DNA of 35,791 nt from Allomyces macrogynus ATCC 38327. Lineage: Eukaryota > Blastocladiomycota > Blastocladiomycetes > Blastocladiales > Blastocladiaceae. Position numbers and translations under genes: made by a program. This document shows, piece by piece, positions 23,401-35,779 of the stretch. Below the pieces are notes generated by a model. The model made no database searches and had not been told where the DNA came from. It was given only the letters and a program-made list of their open reading frames with translations. The DNA is taken from assembly GCA_000151295.1 (NCBI GenBank), contig GG745359.1:631839-667629 (forward strand), given 5' to 3'. The number at the start of each line of letters is the position of its first letter. The first letter of the stretch is position 1.

Positions 23401-25050
23401 GGTGCAGTGTCGAGTGCGGCGCTCGAGCAGGCGTTGCCGAGTCGGAACACAGAGCGATCAGGTCCGTGAGTATAAACTTGGATGAACGCGATGATTGAGG
23501 GTGTGCAGCACTTGGGTCCAGGCGGTCGGTTGCTTGCGCGAGATTGGCTGCACCAAGACAAACGGGCTTCAGCGGGACTTTCGGCCCCCGTTGGCCGGGA
23601 GGTCGTCCTGTGGTCAAATTGCTGATGGTCGTGCACGGCGTGGATGGCTGGCGGTGCTGGTGCAGCTTTGGGCCGCTTGAGTTGAGCTTCACGAGGAGCC
23701 ACATGTTGGTCTTGGTGGACTGCGGGTGGGCGCCTCGACAACCCACGACCCGTTGCGGTGCGGTCAGTCTTTCGGTGATTTCGCCGTTTTCCGCCACTCT
23801 CTGACTCAAACCTCACCGAGCACCCTGTCCACTGTTACGGCGTTCAACCAGTCCCGTAAATATTGGCCAACTGCCAAGTATCAGCCGAGTATCAGCGAGC
23901 GTCCAGGTTCACGCATCATGTAATAGGTTCACAGAGGATATTCACCCAGAACTCTTCTGGCAGCAATGTCCCCAGTCTGACATCCCCACGGATCCTCTTG
24001 GTGATCCAACGCTTCCCACACACCAAACTTGGATGCAAGCAAGTCGTCGAAGAAGCGCACTGCATCAACACAGAGCGAGAGAAGCGGGGGTTGCCCCTGA
24101 TCAGTACTAGTAGGTCTCATTTTCGTCAGTTCCTTTGTGAGTTTATGGGTCTGACAGGCCAGTTACTGACGACCAAATGCTGCCCGTCAGCGTCTCAGTT
24201 GATACTCTTGCCATGCTTGCGCTCATTGAGTGACTTTGTTTAATTTTGACCACACAGGGAGGGTGCTGACAATAGTTCTTGAGCAACAACATCTGACGAA
24301 GCGACAAGCATAAATCTAGCAGTGCAGCCACTTTGGACACGATTCTGATGGGCCTGGCCAATGTCGTTGACGAACTGCGCATCCAGCATGGAGAGAGTTG
24401 CAGCCGTTGCACTTGATGCATCAAACTTCCCGCCATTGACGCTTGTCGGACGATGAAATCGACGCGATCCATCTCGCACGCACAGCTGTTGCACAATTCG
24501 GCGACGCACCTCTTACGATCGTTGATGCTTCCCTCTCCTTCACCCTCTCCACCCTCTTCTTCTAATCGCTTTTGTGCCCCTTCGTGGATGCATTGCGGTG
24601 GCCCATGGCCTTGTAAATGGTTTGCTTTGTGATGTTTTGAATACTTGGTTGAGCCGCGCTTGAAACGACACACGATGCACGTCCCATCCCCATTTCATTT
24701 TCATCGTCCCGCGATGCGCCCGTGCTTTCCGCATTGCGACCCTTCCTATCCACTCGCGGCGCTAGCAACCTCAAACGCAAACGGGTCATTCTTTCGCGTG
24801 TGGCCATGACCCATCTACCGGGTGAGCCACGGATGCGTGCGCCGAGTCTCAAGTGGCACGCCAAATGGAACCGACGAGTTGGTCATGAACGTATTCCCGT
24901 TGAGTACACAATTGTCTACGACAGCGGCAACCAACGCTTTTCATGCGACGAAACAATCATTGCCAGAGATATATATTTGCGTCCAGTCCCCACCAATGAC
25001 AGTGCCCTTCGCGCCACGGCCCTGCATGCCCTCTTGTCCAACGGCCATCG
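23401..25050. other. Long region without a recognisable gene
   Basis: About 1.65 kb upstream of Csf1 and downstream of the unidentified minus-strand gene. It is visibly less GC-rich between about 23850 and 24950 than the flanking genes. Open frames are short, overlap on both strands and show no family motif; the plus frame at 24722-25072 begins with an ATG but reads as unstructured sequence. The Csf1 promoter must be at the left end. I see no tRNA, rRNA or mobile element. Confidence 0.5.
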
Positions 25051-26640
25051 TCACGACCCATCGGCTCGATAGCGGCGCGCAGGCACATTCATATTGGTCA
25101 AGGTCGCCCACGCGAGCACGTTCTCGACCATACGCGCCTGGTCCACCATTCTCTCGTCCTCGGCGACAAACTGCAAGACCGAGACGGCCTCGTGCCCGGG
25201 ATTGGTCCAAAGCAGGTCGAGCGTGAGCCGGCCGAACGTGGCATTCTCGCGCCCCTGGCGCACGACAATCGGCGCGCCCGCGCCGTCAGCGCACGACGCG
25301 GACAGGTCCCAGGCGCGACACTTGTCGGAAATGACGCGAGCAATGAAAATTGTGTCGTCGTGGATGCCGAGCTGGAACGTGCTGATGGGCTGCGGGTTGC
25401 CTGTCCAGCGCGCTTGTTCAAGATGCTCCTTGAGTTGGAGGAACGCTTGACCGTACTGGCGCGCGTTACGTTAGGCCGTCTCCGTGAGCTCGATCAGGAA
25501 GATCGTCTTGGGGGTGTCGTCGTGGCCAGGTCGCCGGGTATCAGCGGGCTCAAGGATGCCAGCGGCTCGTCGTCGACGGTGTCGAATTCTGGTAGTAGGT
25601 GTTGTTGCATTTCGACGGGTTGCTCGAGGAGACGTTGATACGCTAGTAGAGGTATATTCAGGGGGTGACGCGTCCGTTCGAGTGGCCCGTTCGAAGCAAC
25701 GTCATGCCAAGGTAGAATCACATCGAGGCGTACCGTCAATCCCCATCCGCTAATACGCATTCACGGCGAGCATGTGCCATGCCCGTTTATGCGGACAGGA
25801 ATCGGGAACACTCATCTCGAGCTCCAAGAGCATGTATTCGCCGGAATCAAGCTCGAGCAAAATCGTCATGCTCTCGACACGGTAGATACCGTAGGTGGTG
25901 GGGGGGATCGTGCGGAAATGGAGAAAGAAAATGCGAGGAAGAGAAAGTATCAGTTCCGGAAAGTCGTAGGTCAAGTCGTGGCGCAGGACCGACAGTGCAC
26001 TCCCAGCACGAAGAGCAGACACAAACGCGCAGCGCACGTCGACCTCGGCGCCGGGGCCATTGAGCAGGTCGAGGTACTTGGATCTGCACCCACTCGAGCT
26101 GATCCTTTGGAACCCGAGAAAATGGTGTGCGGACGGGAGCGCGCCAACGAACACGCTCGGACGAGGGGCCGGACCACGACACAGCGGCGGGAATTGACAG
26201 ATGTGCGGCATGGTAGCCGAAAATCCTGGTTGGGCGGTCCACGCGCCGTGCCGGCAATGGGTTCGGGCTGGTTGGAGGACGCGTCGGGAGCGGGTGGAAG
26301 CACTTGACGGGCGTTGCGGCGCGCGACGCGGGTCCAGGCCGCGGCGGGAGCGAGTGTTGGACCGGAGTCCGAGCGAGCGACATGATGGCGGCGAGCAGCG
26401 GCTTGAGCTCATGGAGCTTTGGGGAGATGCGGTTAAACAAGGCGGGTAAGACGCCGGTGTTGACTGGGTCGAGGCAGGATACGGACCAGATCGTGATCAA
26501 GAAGAAGTCAAGCTGGTAAGGCTTGGCCTCGAGCAGATTGCGCGGGCCGACAGCAAAACGAGCCGAGCGCAGCTTGCGCGACGTCGCGGACCTGCTGATC
26601 CGTCAGACGCGCAATGGCGATGAGCGCGCGGTGGCAGCGG
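25051..26640 (-). CDS. Unidentified multi-exon protein gene
   Basis: I do not recognise the family. Real coding is suggested by blocks with natural composition, read on the minus strand: LTDQQVRDVAQAALG (about 26600), PRNLLEAKPYQLDFFLITIW (about 26520), ALFNRISPKLHELKPLLAAI (about 26420), YLDLLNGPGAEVDVRCAFV (about 26050), SMTILLELDSGEYMLLELEM (about 25850), LLEQPVEMQQHLLPEFDTV (about 25600), IFLIELTETA (about 25490), GIHDDTIFIARVISDKCRAW (about 25340) and FGRLTLDLLWTNPGHEAVSV (about 25200), ending at TGA 25051-25053. The frame changes near 26560, in the middle, near 25740 and near 25515, through introns (candidate 25643-25733, GTACGC...CTAG) or base errors. An in-frame TAA sits at 25471-25473. 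No signal peptide or membrane segment is evident. It may be one gene or two; the exon structure and start are not resolved. Confidence 0.5.
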
Positions 26641-26770
26641 GTTCGTGAACGTTACGGGGTTGGCGGCGGTGATGGATCGGCGGCAATGAAAGGTCCGCGG
26701 CAGCAACGGGTGCGCGGCAGCGACGGTTTCGTGGCAGCGGCGAGTCCGCGGCAGCGACGGGCGCGCAGAC
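26625..26770. repeat. Degenerate GC-rich short tandem repeats (GCGGCAGCGACGG-like)
   Basis: Imperfect copies of a roughly 15-18 bp unit around CCGCGGCAGCGACGG recur at about 26695-26765, with weaker copies to the left. They lie upstream of, or in a 5' intron or leader of, the minus-strand gene ending at 25051. Confidence 0.55.
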
Positions 26771-27308
26771 TCGAAGAGTGGGGGGGGGGGGGGGGGGGCA
26801 AGAGCGGAGGGCGGCGCTATGAGCGAAAGCTGGAGTGGATGGACGGGTGCCATGCGAGATTGGACTCACCGTTTGGAACGCGTCGGCGACGGCGGCCACG
26901 GACACCACGGGACCGGGTGGAGAAGGTAGAGAGTAACGGCGGCAGTTCCGCGAGAGTGTGGCGATCAGGCGCAGGTGGTCGCAGCGAGTCGAGACGAGTT
27001 GAAGCCAAGGTCGGAAGTGCAGGTGCGGCTGGCGGTGGAGAGCGAGAGCGCGGGGAGGCGCGATCGCGCCGGCACGACGGGACGTTGAGGAGCGGTGCGG
27101 AGGTCGGAAAGAATTCGATTTGCTGGTGAGCAAGGACGCGAATGAAAGCGCAAGCCGTGACCGAGAAAAATATAAACAGTATCAAACGCGGTCCTGTGGC
27201 GCCCACGTGTGGAGATAAAGACACCGTCCCCCATAAATCGCAGCATCCTTGGCTCAAAAAAAAGAAATTGATAGCCTTCTTTACATCCTCAAACATGTCC
27301 ACCTTGCG
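26641..27308. other. Region between AlaRS 3' end and the unidentified gene
   Basis: It contains the degenerate repeats, the G19 run and GC-rich sequence, with AT-richer sequence near 27170-27290 that probably belongs to the AlaRS 3' UTR. A GTGAGT donor-like site on the minus strand (about 26870) could mark an upstream exon of the unidentified gene. No separate gene is supported. Confidence 0.4.
26780..26798. repeat. G19 homopolymer
   Basis: Nineteen consecutive G residues (C19 on the minus strand) next to the degenerate repeats. Confidence 0.9.
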
Positions 27309-30249
<2,941 letters not shown>

Positions 30250-30487
30250 ATTGGCTGCAGCTATTGTTGAATTCGCGTGCTTGCAGCAAGTTTGGTCGCA
30301 AAGTGGTCGTGTTCAGATCGACTTGCGTTGGCAACGAGGGGCCAACAGGGGCGAACAACAGCAACAAGGCTTTTGATCAATGTCCGCGTCAGTCGCACGT
30401 GCCATTCTATCATTCCTTCTCCCTTCGCACTGTGGAAAGGGGATTGTGATCATTACCCCGTCGACTCAATTTCCCAGCACCTCGACC
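30250..30487. promoter_or_regulatory. Compact shared promoter of AlaRS (-) and cyclophilin H (+)
   Basis: Only 238 bases separate the two divergent ATGs. The cyclophilin frame is open upstream to another ATG at 30380, so the spacer could be shorter still. No TATA element is obvious. The call rests on orientation only. Confidence 0.4.
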
Positions 30488-31323
30488 ATGAGCTCAGTAG
30501 CAAGTTACAGCAATGTACCGGGCGCCGCGTCGGCGCCCAATTCGGCGACCAAGCAACCGAATCCCATCGTGTTCATGGACGTGTCGATGGGCGGGCAGCC
30601 CATTGGCCGGTTGAAGATGGAGCTGTTTGCCGACACGTGTCCGAAAACTGCCGAGAACATGCGCCAGTTTTGCACGGGGGAGCATCGCCGTAACGGACAG
30701 CCGGTTGGATACAAGAACGCGACGTTCCATCGGTTCGTCGCTTTTCGAAGTGCTCGACGCGAATTGTGGAACGAGAACTGACCCGTTTCGACTGAATTGG
30801 TGCTTGTCGGTTAGTGTGATCAAGGTACGCCGTTCAAGCGCCTGGTTGCCGTTATTGTTGTCATGGTCGATGCTCAAATTTACGCCGTCGCGTGGCCATT
30901 CTCTTTCTCCAGGACTTCATGGTGCAGGGAGGCGACTTCATCAAGGGCGACGGCACGGGCCGCACGTGCATCTACGGCGGCGAGACATTCCCAGACGAGA
31001 ACTTCATCCACCACCACGACGGCCCGGGCTTGCTGTCCATGGCCAATTCGGGGCCCGACTCGAACGGGTGCCAGGTCCGCTTGGTCCTCCGTTTGCTTGA
31101 CCGCTGTTCCGTAGACGTCGGAGATTGACGGTCTTGACTCGTCATGCTCTAGTTTTTCATCACGTGCAACAAGGCCGAGTTCTTGGACGGCAAGCACGTT
31201 GTGTTTGGGCGATTGGCCGACTCGGCGTCGCTGCTGACGCTCCGCAAAATTGAAGCGGTCGTGACGGGCCCGAACAACCGGCCCAAGCTGCCGATTGTCA
31301 TTACCGAGTGCGGCGAAATGTGA
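30488..31323 (+). CDS. PPIH: Cyclophilin H (U4/U6-associated peptidyl-prolyl isomerase)
   Basis: It catalyses proline cis-trans isomerisation; the PPIH subfamily binds Prp4 in the U4/U6.U5 tri-snRNP. Four exons (30488-30732, 30815-30824, 30913-31074, 31153-31323) give 195 residues. Landmarks are [74 protein letters not shown] and the PPIH-type ending CGEM. Residues matching CypA R55, F60, M61, Q63 and H126 are kept, but the CypA W121 position, Trp in human PPIH, is Phe (AEFLDGKH), which suggests weak cyclosporin binding. The N-terminal 30 residues are a Ser/Ala/Asn-rich tail. Introns are GTTCGT, GTACGC and GTCCGC, 78-88 nt each. ATG 30488 (GACCATGAG) was chosen; ATG 30380 would add 36 residues. 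Confidence 0.93.
30815..30824 (+). other. PPIH: 10-nt microexon of cyclophilin H
   Basis: The ten bases TGTGATCAAG are flanked by ...GGTTAG and GTACGC. The first T completes the CG/T codon of the catalytic Arg and the rest encodes Val-Ile-Lys. Joining the neighbours through it restores the invariant FHRVIKDFM segment and keeps frame (245 + 10 + 162 + 171 = 588 nt). Confidence 0.85.
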
Positions 31324-31767
31324 AGGTGTGGGCACGAGTAGATACATTTTTGTTCTGCGTGCAGTTGTGAACTGGCAGGCCGACCGGGCACCGCCTGGAT
31401 TGGGCTGGCCGTTCATGGTCCATCCACAGTGGCCGGCCCGTGCATAGTGGACGAGCAGGAAAGGAAACGAAAGACACGTTGAGCAGCATGGAGAGAGAGA
31501 GCGTTCTGCGCCGCTTGGGTGCGTTCCGGCTTTGCGAGTCAGCCATCCGACGCGCAGTGACAGGTCTGGCACGGCCCGTCTCAGCACGCGAACATGCACC
31601 TCGCGGCCGGCACGACCGTCTCGATCTCCTGGAAACGGTCCCCAACGACCTCGTCAGCGATCGCATCGTCGTCGGCTGCACGCATCAGCTCTTGCCCAAC
31701 ACCGCTCCGAACCTGATCTCCCACAACAGCCACACCAGCGCAGACCGTGACACCAGAGCAGACCATA
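31324..31767. other. Intergenic region between cyclophilin H and the Svf1-like gene
   Basis: About 440 bases with the cyclophilin 3' UTR on the left and the Svf1-like leader on the right. Several open frames overlap, none with recognisable features. Nothing else seen. Confidence 0.45.
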
Positions 31768-32937
31768 ATGGCGACCCCACGTGCCGCAACCGCAACCGCA
31801 ACGCCCGTGCCCGCCGACGACGCGCTCCTGATCCACAAGGGGTCCGGGTACTCGGAGGCGCTGACCTGGTACCTCTACCCGGAATCCGGCGGCGGGCTCG
31901 CCTACATCCAGGTCGCCTACTCGCAAGTCGGGTACCTACGCTTCGCGATCCGCATTCTCGCGATGATCCCCACGGCTGAGACCTTTATTGTTAGCCTCTC
32001 GCCTATTGCCCAAATCACGGCCTACGTTTCGACACCGACCACGACCTACTTCCGGTCCGAGAACCACGGCGGGACCGCGCTCTTCCTGAACGACGGCGGT
32101 ACGGGCGCGTCCGGGTTCAGCTGCGGGAAGGGGTCGTCCAAGATCACCGTCACCCGCACCCGCATCAACGGCGACGACGTGCAGTACACGATCACCCTCG
32201 CCCTGCACGACTTGGCGGGCACCTACACGTTCACGCAACCGGCGGGCGCCATGGTGCGCGTGAACGACGGCACCGTTCCTGTCCTGAACGGCGCGTACCT
32301 CGCGCAAGCCTACGGCCTTCGCGCGGCCGTCACGGGCACGCTGCAAATCCAGGGCAAGGACGTAGCCGTCGCGGGCCGCGGCGCGCTCGTGCACCAGTAC
32401 CAGTCGACGGCGCCGTACAAGCTCGGCGCGCAGTGGGGGTTTCTCGCGTACCAAGGGGCCGAGTGCGCGATTTTGAGTATTTCTGGGACGACCCCGACGG
32501 GCGCGCCGTTTGGCACGCTCGCTATCGATGTGAAGGGCAAGCGGTACGCTGCGTCAACGGTCGCGTTCCGGATCGACGCGAGCGAGGTGGACCCGGAGTC
32601 CAAGTACGCCGTGGCGACGCGCGGGGTGGTGACGGCCACGGCGACGGCTGACGGTGGGGATACGGTTGAAGTGGAGGCGCGGTTTGCGATGGACAAGCGG
32701 CACGTGCGTCGCATCAATGTGTTGAGCGAGCTGCCGTGGTTGCTGCGCAAGGCGATTCAGGTACTCGTCTCGAAGCCATATGTTTACCAGCACGTGGTTG
32801 GGCATGGCGCGCAGGATGTGGGGGAGACGATCGAGGTGGTCGTGAAGAAGGGCGGCGAGGAGGTGGTGCGCGAGAAGGACGGGACGGCCCTCGTCGAGGT
32901 CACGTACACGAACCCAATTTCGGGTAGCCAAGCATGA
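31768..32937 (+). CDS. Svf1-like oxidative-stress survival / sphingolipid protein
   Basis: An intronless ORF of 389 residues from ATG 31768 (CATAATGGCG) to TGA; yeast Svf1 has 481. Fungal Svf1 is a tandem lipocalin-like (calycin) protein that promotes survival under oxidative stress and ceramide transfer from ER to Golgi. Here two beta-rich halves are seen: an N-terminal one (LTWYLYP, GGGLAYIQVAYSQVGY, FRSENHGGTALFLNDGG) and a C-terminal one (LGAQWGFLAYQGAECAILSI, then RRINVLSELPWLLRKAIQVL followed by SKPYVYQHV). The last part matches the Svf1 end, where an R-x-(D/N)-V-x-x-E-(V/L)-P segment precedes KPYxYQ-type residues. The N-terminus is a short Ala/Thr-rich tail without the amphipathic start known in yeast. 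There is no signal peptide or membrane segment. Family membership is well supported, the exact function is inferred. Confidence 0.8.
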   Translation: MATPRAATATATPVPADDALLIHKGSGYSEALTWYLYPESGGGLAYIQVAYSQVGYLRFAIRILAMIPTAETFIVSLSPIAQITAYVSTPTTTYFRSENHGGTALFLNDGGTGASGFSCGKGSSKITVTRTRINGDDVQYTITLALHDLAGTYTFTQPAGAMVRVNDGTVPVLNGAYLAQAYGLRAAVTGTLQIQGKDVAVAGRGALVHQYQSTAPYKLGAQWGFLAYQGAECAILSISGTTPTGAPFGTLAIDVKGKRYAASTVAFRIDASEVDPESKYAVATRGVVTATATADGGDTVEVEARFAMDKRHVRRINVLSELPWLLRKAIQVLVSKPYVYQHVVGHGAQDVGETIEVVVKKGGEEVVREKDGTALVEVTYTNPISGSQA

Positions 32938-33520
32938 CTGCCGCGAGCGGGGACGGAGCTGCGTCGTGCGCCCGTGGCAGCCGGAGGGACCCATTCTTTC
33001 GAGAGTCGGGGATGGTCAATACTTATCGCGTTTTTGATGGCCGATGCGCGCCGAGTGCCCTTGGTCGCCACTCCACCCCAGCATCTCGGCCTGGCTGGTC
33101 CCGGTTGCTCGCCTTCAGCAGAGCGTCTTGGCTAGAGTCCTGCCGTCCAACGACAGCGGCAGCGTTGTCTCGCGTCGCGTGAGAGACGTGTTGTTGCCGG
33201 GCATGCCTCGTCGAACGCTCGCTTGCGCCGTCCGCGAGTCTGCGCGCCTCCTCGTCCCTGACGTCCGCTGAAACGAGTCAACCGCGCTCGCTCATCATGG
33301 AGCACGCGCTGCAAACGGGCGCGATTGCCTGTGTCGTCGTGGTTGGCGGTCCTGCCGCAGGAATCGGAGGATTGGGTTGAGTCAGCAGCGAGGTCGACCT
33401 GTGTGACGTGGCGCAGGTGGTTCAAAACCCGCCGCCAGCACACACCGCCCTAGCACCAACAGACCGGCTGTCGCCTGCAAGCAAGTCGTGCCTGCAATCG
33501 CGACGACTCTCCAAGCCGCC
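32938..33520. other. Intergenic region
   Basis: About 580 bases with no supported gene. Short open frames on both strands are arginine/serine-rich and lack motifs. It should hold the Svf1 3' UTR and the leader of the next ORF. Confidence 0.45.
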
Positions 33521-34471
33521 ATGATGACCGTCCACGCCGACTACGACCGCGCGCACCGCGACCGGCCCGTTCCCGTGCCGGCCCTCGCGGCTTCTGCGGG
33601 CCCCGCCGCCGCGCACGACGACAACCATGTCCAAGCGCGGGAGCGGTCGCCGCGGCGCTCGCTGCCCGTTGTCGCCGCTCTTCCCGCTCCCATCTCCGCC
33701 GTGAACCACGCCATGCCGGAGTCGATGGCCGTCGACCCTGCCACCACCACTGCCGACACCAGCAGCGCCAACGACCTCTACGTGATCGACCCACGCCCCG
33801 TCCTCGCCGTCTCACCCACCAGCACCTGGACCCCGTCCTTCCTATCGGCCCCGCCGCACGAACTCACCTGCGCGACGTGCCGGGCACACGCGTTGACCTC
33901 CCTCACCCAATCCGCGCCACACATCACCGCGACCCCGACCTCCCCCGCCGCCGCAGCCCGCGCATTCGGTCCCGGCGCTTTGCGCGTCCTGGCCCCGTGG
34001 CTCAGCTATATGCCCTCGCGCGCATCCGTCGCCCGTGCGTGGGTTGCGCAGGGGTCGCACGGCGCGGGGATCCGGCACGACGACGACGCGACCGTTCTGG
34101 CAACAACGCCGCGTTCGGCACGGCGTTGCGGGACATGTGAAGAGCGGCGGGTCAAGACACTCAAGTCGGCATTGCACTGGCTGGTGTTTTTCGCGCTTCC
34201 GCGGGACGCGGCGCGAATTGTGCCCGAGCCGGTCCGGTGGGTCGCTGCGGAAAGAGCGATTTGGGCGGTTGCGACGGAAGGTGGGGTGGTGGTGCGGCCG
34301 ACGCGCGGGCGCGGGGTGCGGCGGCAGCAGAAGATGCAGGGGCAGGTGGTGCCGCAAGGGGGAGGGCGCGCGACGATGTGTAGTCCGAATTCGCCGATGG
34401 CCGCGGTCGAGGTCGGCGGGGATGGGAGTGAGTGGGAGGTGTGGGCGGCCGACGCGGTTGCGGCAGCGTGA
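33521..34471 (+). CDS. Orphan protein of unknown function
   Basis: An ORF of 316 residues from ATG 33521 (an adjacent ATG follows at 33524) to TGA 34469-34471. I do not recognise it. The first 120 residues are disordered and rich in Pro, Ala, Ser and Thr. A CATCRAHAL pair (CxxC) occurs at about residue 125 and another CGTC at about 205. The middle (RAFGPGALRVLAPWLSYMPS and LKSALHWLVFFALP) has hydrophobic helices, too short to call membrane segments. The tail is Gly/Val/Arg-rich. The minus strand is also open here, a common effect of high GC, so expression evidence is needed. Composition is closer to that of the flanking genes than to the spacers. Confidence 0.45.
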   Translation: MMTVHADYDRAHRDRPVPVPALAASAGPAAAHDDNHVQARERSPRRSLPVVAALPAPISAVNHAMPESMAVDPATTTADTSSANDLYVIDPRPVLAVSPTSTWTPSFLSAPPHELTCATCRAHALTSLTQSAPHITATPTSPAAAARAFGPGALRVLAPWLSYMPSRASVARAWVAQGSHGAGIRHDDDATVLATTPRSARRCGTCEERRVKTLKSALHWLVFFALPRDAARIVPEPVRWVAAERAIWAVATEGGVVVRPTRGRGVRRQQKMQGQVVPQGGGRATMCSPNSPMAAVEVGGDGSEWEVWAADAVAAA

Positions 34472-34912
34472 AAAATGGACGACAGAGAAGGGGATAGGAG
34501 ACGTGGTATGCGTTTAATATTTCGAATCCAAGGCAGGGCAACAAACATTGATAAAAAAAAAAAGATGAGATGGGGACGAGGCATCAACGTCAGACTGCGC
34601 TCGAGGAGCGGGGGCCCGAGCAAGAGAGAGAAGGGGGGTGTGGTGATGGGAGCGGCAAAGAAAGCGCAAGGCCGGTCATAAAAAGAGTTGAGAGAGGACC
34701 AAAGCGCGCAAGGTCAAAGATAGGAGCACTGGCCCTGACGATGACAAGGTCAGGCCGGGCATTGGAAAAAATGGGGGGATCCATGCCGGGCACCGGCTGG
34801 CAGATGCGACGAGTCCAGTCGATAAAAACGGGAAACGAGAAGCATGCACGAGACGAGACGAGACGAGTCGAAGCACGGGATGCGAGGGAGCCAGCGTGCG
34901 TCTCCAGTCCGT
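34472..34912. other. Intergenic region between convergent genes
   Basis: About 440 bases between two stops facing each other. It contains an A-run (about 34553-34563) and purine-rich sequence (GAGAGAG, GACGAGACGAGACGAG at 34853-34867), consistent with two 3' UTRs. No gene seen. Confidence 0.5.
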
Positions 34913-35713
34913 CTACAACTTTTCGCATGTGTAGGTCCCGCCAAAGCACCGCTCGCACTTGACCTGGCCATCATCGACGACGTTCTCGGCGGGCACATAG
35001 TAGCACGCCGTGCACCGCAGCCCGTGTCGCGCAAACAGGTCCGCGCACACTTCGCACAGTGCCTCGGAACTCGGCTCGTCGCGTGTTGCCTCGGGCGCGG
35101 GCGCGGCGTGAGTCGCGTTATACGCGGCCGACGTGATGGCAGCGGCACGGCGCGCGGCGTGCCGCGTAGAACTACCGCGCGCATGTGCGGCCCACGACGC
35201 GACGACGGGAGGCTTGGAGGTCACGTAGTCGTTGGCGCACGAGTAGCACTGCGCCGTGTACATGACTTGGCCGTCAATGACGACAGTCGCGGCAGGCGGC
35301 GGTGACGAGCGCACGGGGGAACGACGACGCTTCTTGGCCGCGGGCTTGGCGGGCTTGGCGATCACGGCTGCTGATGCCGCTCCTGCTGCTACGGCGACTG
35401 ATGCTCCTGCGTCGGTGCTGGAGGTGGAACTGGCAGCGGCGGCGGATGGCGCCGCCGAGGCAGTTTCGTCGGTACTTGACCGCCGGCGCTTCGAGTCAAC
35501 CGCTGGCGACCCTGCCGGCCTACGACGCTTGCCCCCACTACTGGAGTTGGGCGACCTGGACTGCGGGTGCTCGTCGCTCCGCGGCGAGGACACTTGGGGC
35601 AAGTCAGGCAAGAGCACGTCCGATGACTGTGGCGGGGTCGGGAACTGACCCGCGAGCGAGCTCGACCCGACTGACGTGAGCGGCGAGGACGGAGGCAACT
35701 CAACTGCGTCCAT
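34913..35713 (-). CDS. Protein with a C-terminal cluster of CxxC pairs (putative zinc-binding)
   Basis: The frame ends at TAG 34913-34915. The first ATG inside the window is at 35713, giving 266 residues; the frame stays open upstream through a (GGT)9 repeat (nine His codons) to the window edge, so the start may lie outside. Residues 1 to about 150 are disordered, Ser/Pro/Ala-rich, with two basic clusters resembling nuclear localisation signals (GGKRRRPAG, AKKRRRSPVR). The C-terminal part carries four CxxC pairs (CYSC, CEVC, CTAC, CERC) and a final single Cys (TYTCEKL), with repeated (V/N)DGQV(M/K) stretches before the first and last pair. This suggests one or two zinc sites in a nuclear protein. 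It resembles neither a GATA, LIM nor RING spacing that I can place, and no function is claimed. Confidence 0.6.
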   Translation of the reverse strand: MDAVELPPSSPLTSVGSSSLAGQFPTPPQSSDVLLPDLPQVSSPRSDEHPQSRSPNSSSGGKRRRPAGSPAVDSKRRRSSTDETASAAPSAAAASSTSSTDAGASVAVAAGAASAAVIAKPAKPAAKKRRRSPVRSSPPPAATVVIDGQVMYTAQCYSCANDYVTSKPPVVASWAAHARGSSTRHAARRAAAITSAAYNATHAAPAPEATRDEPSSEALCEVCADLFARHGLRCTACYYVPAENVVDDGQVKCERCFGGTYTCEKL

Positions 35714-35751
35714 TTGCTCCTCGTCGTGGTGTGCCGCCACGGGGAACCGGG

Positions 35752-35779
35752 GGTGGTGGTGGTGGTGGTGGTGGTGGTG
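35752..35779. repeat. (GGT)n trinucleotide repeat, about 9 copies
   Basis: An uninterrupted GGT run, CAC on the minus strand, would encode nine His residues if the right-end gene starts outside the window. Confidence 0.85.

Noticed and set aside
23401..25050. A mobile element in the gene-poor region
   Set aside because: I found no terminal repeats, transposase or reverse-transcriptase motif; it looks like plain intergenic sequence.
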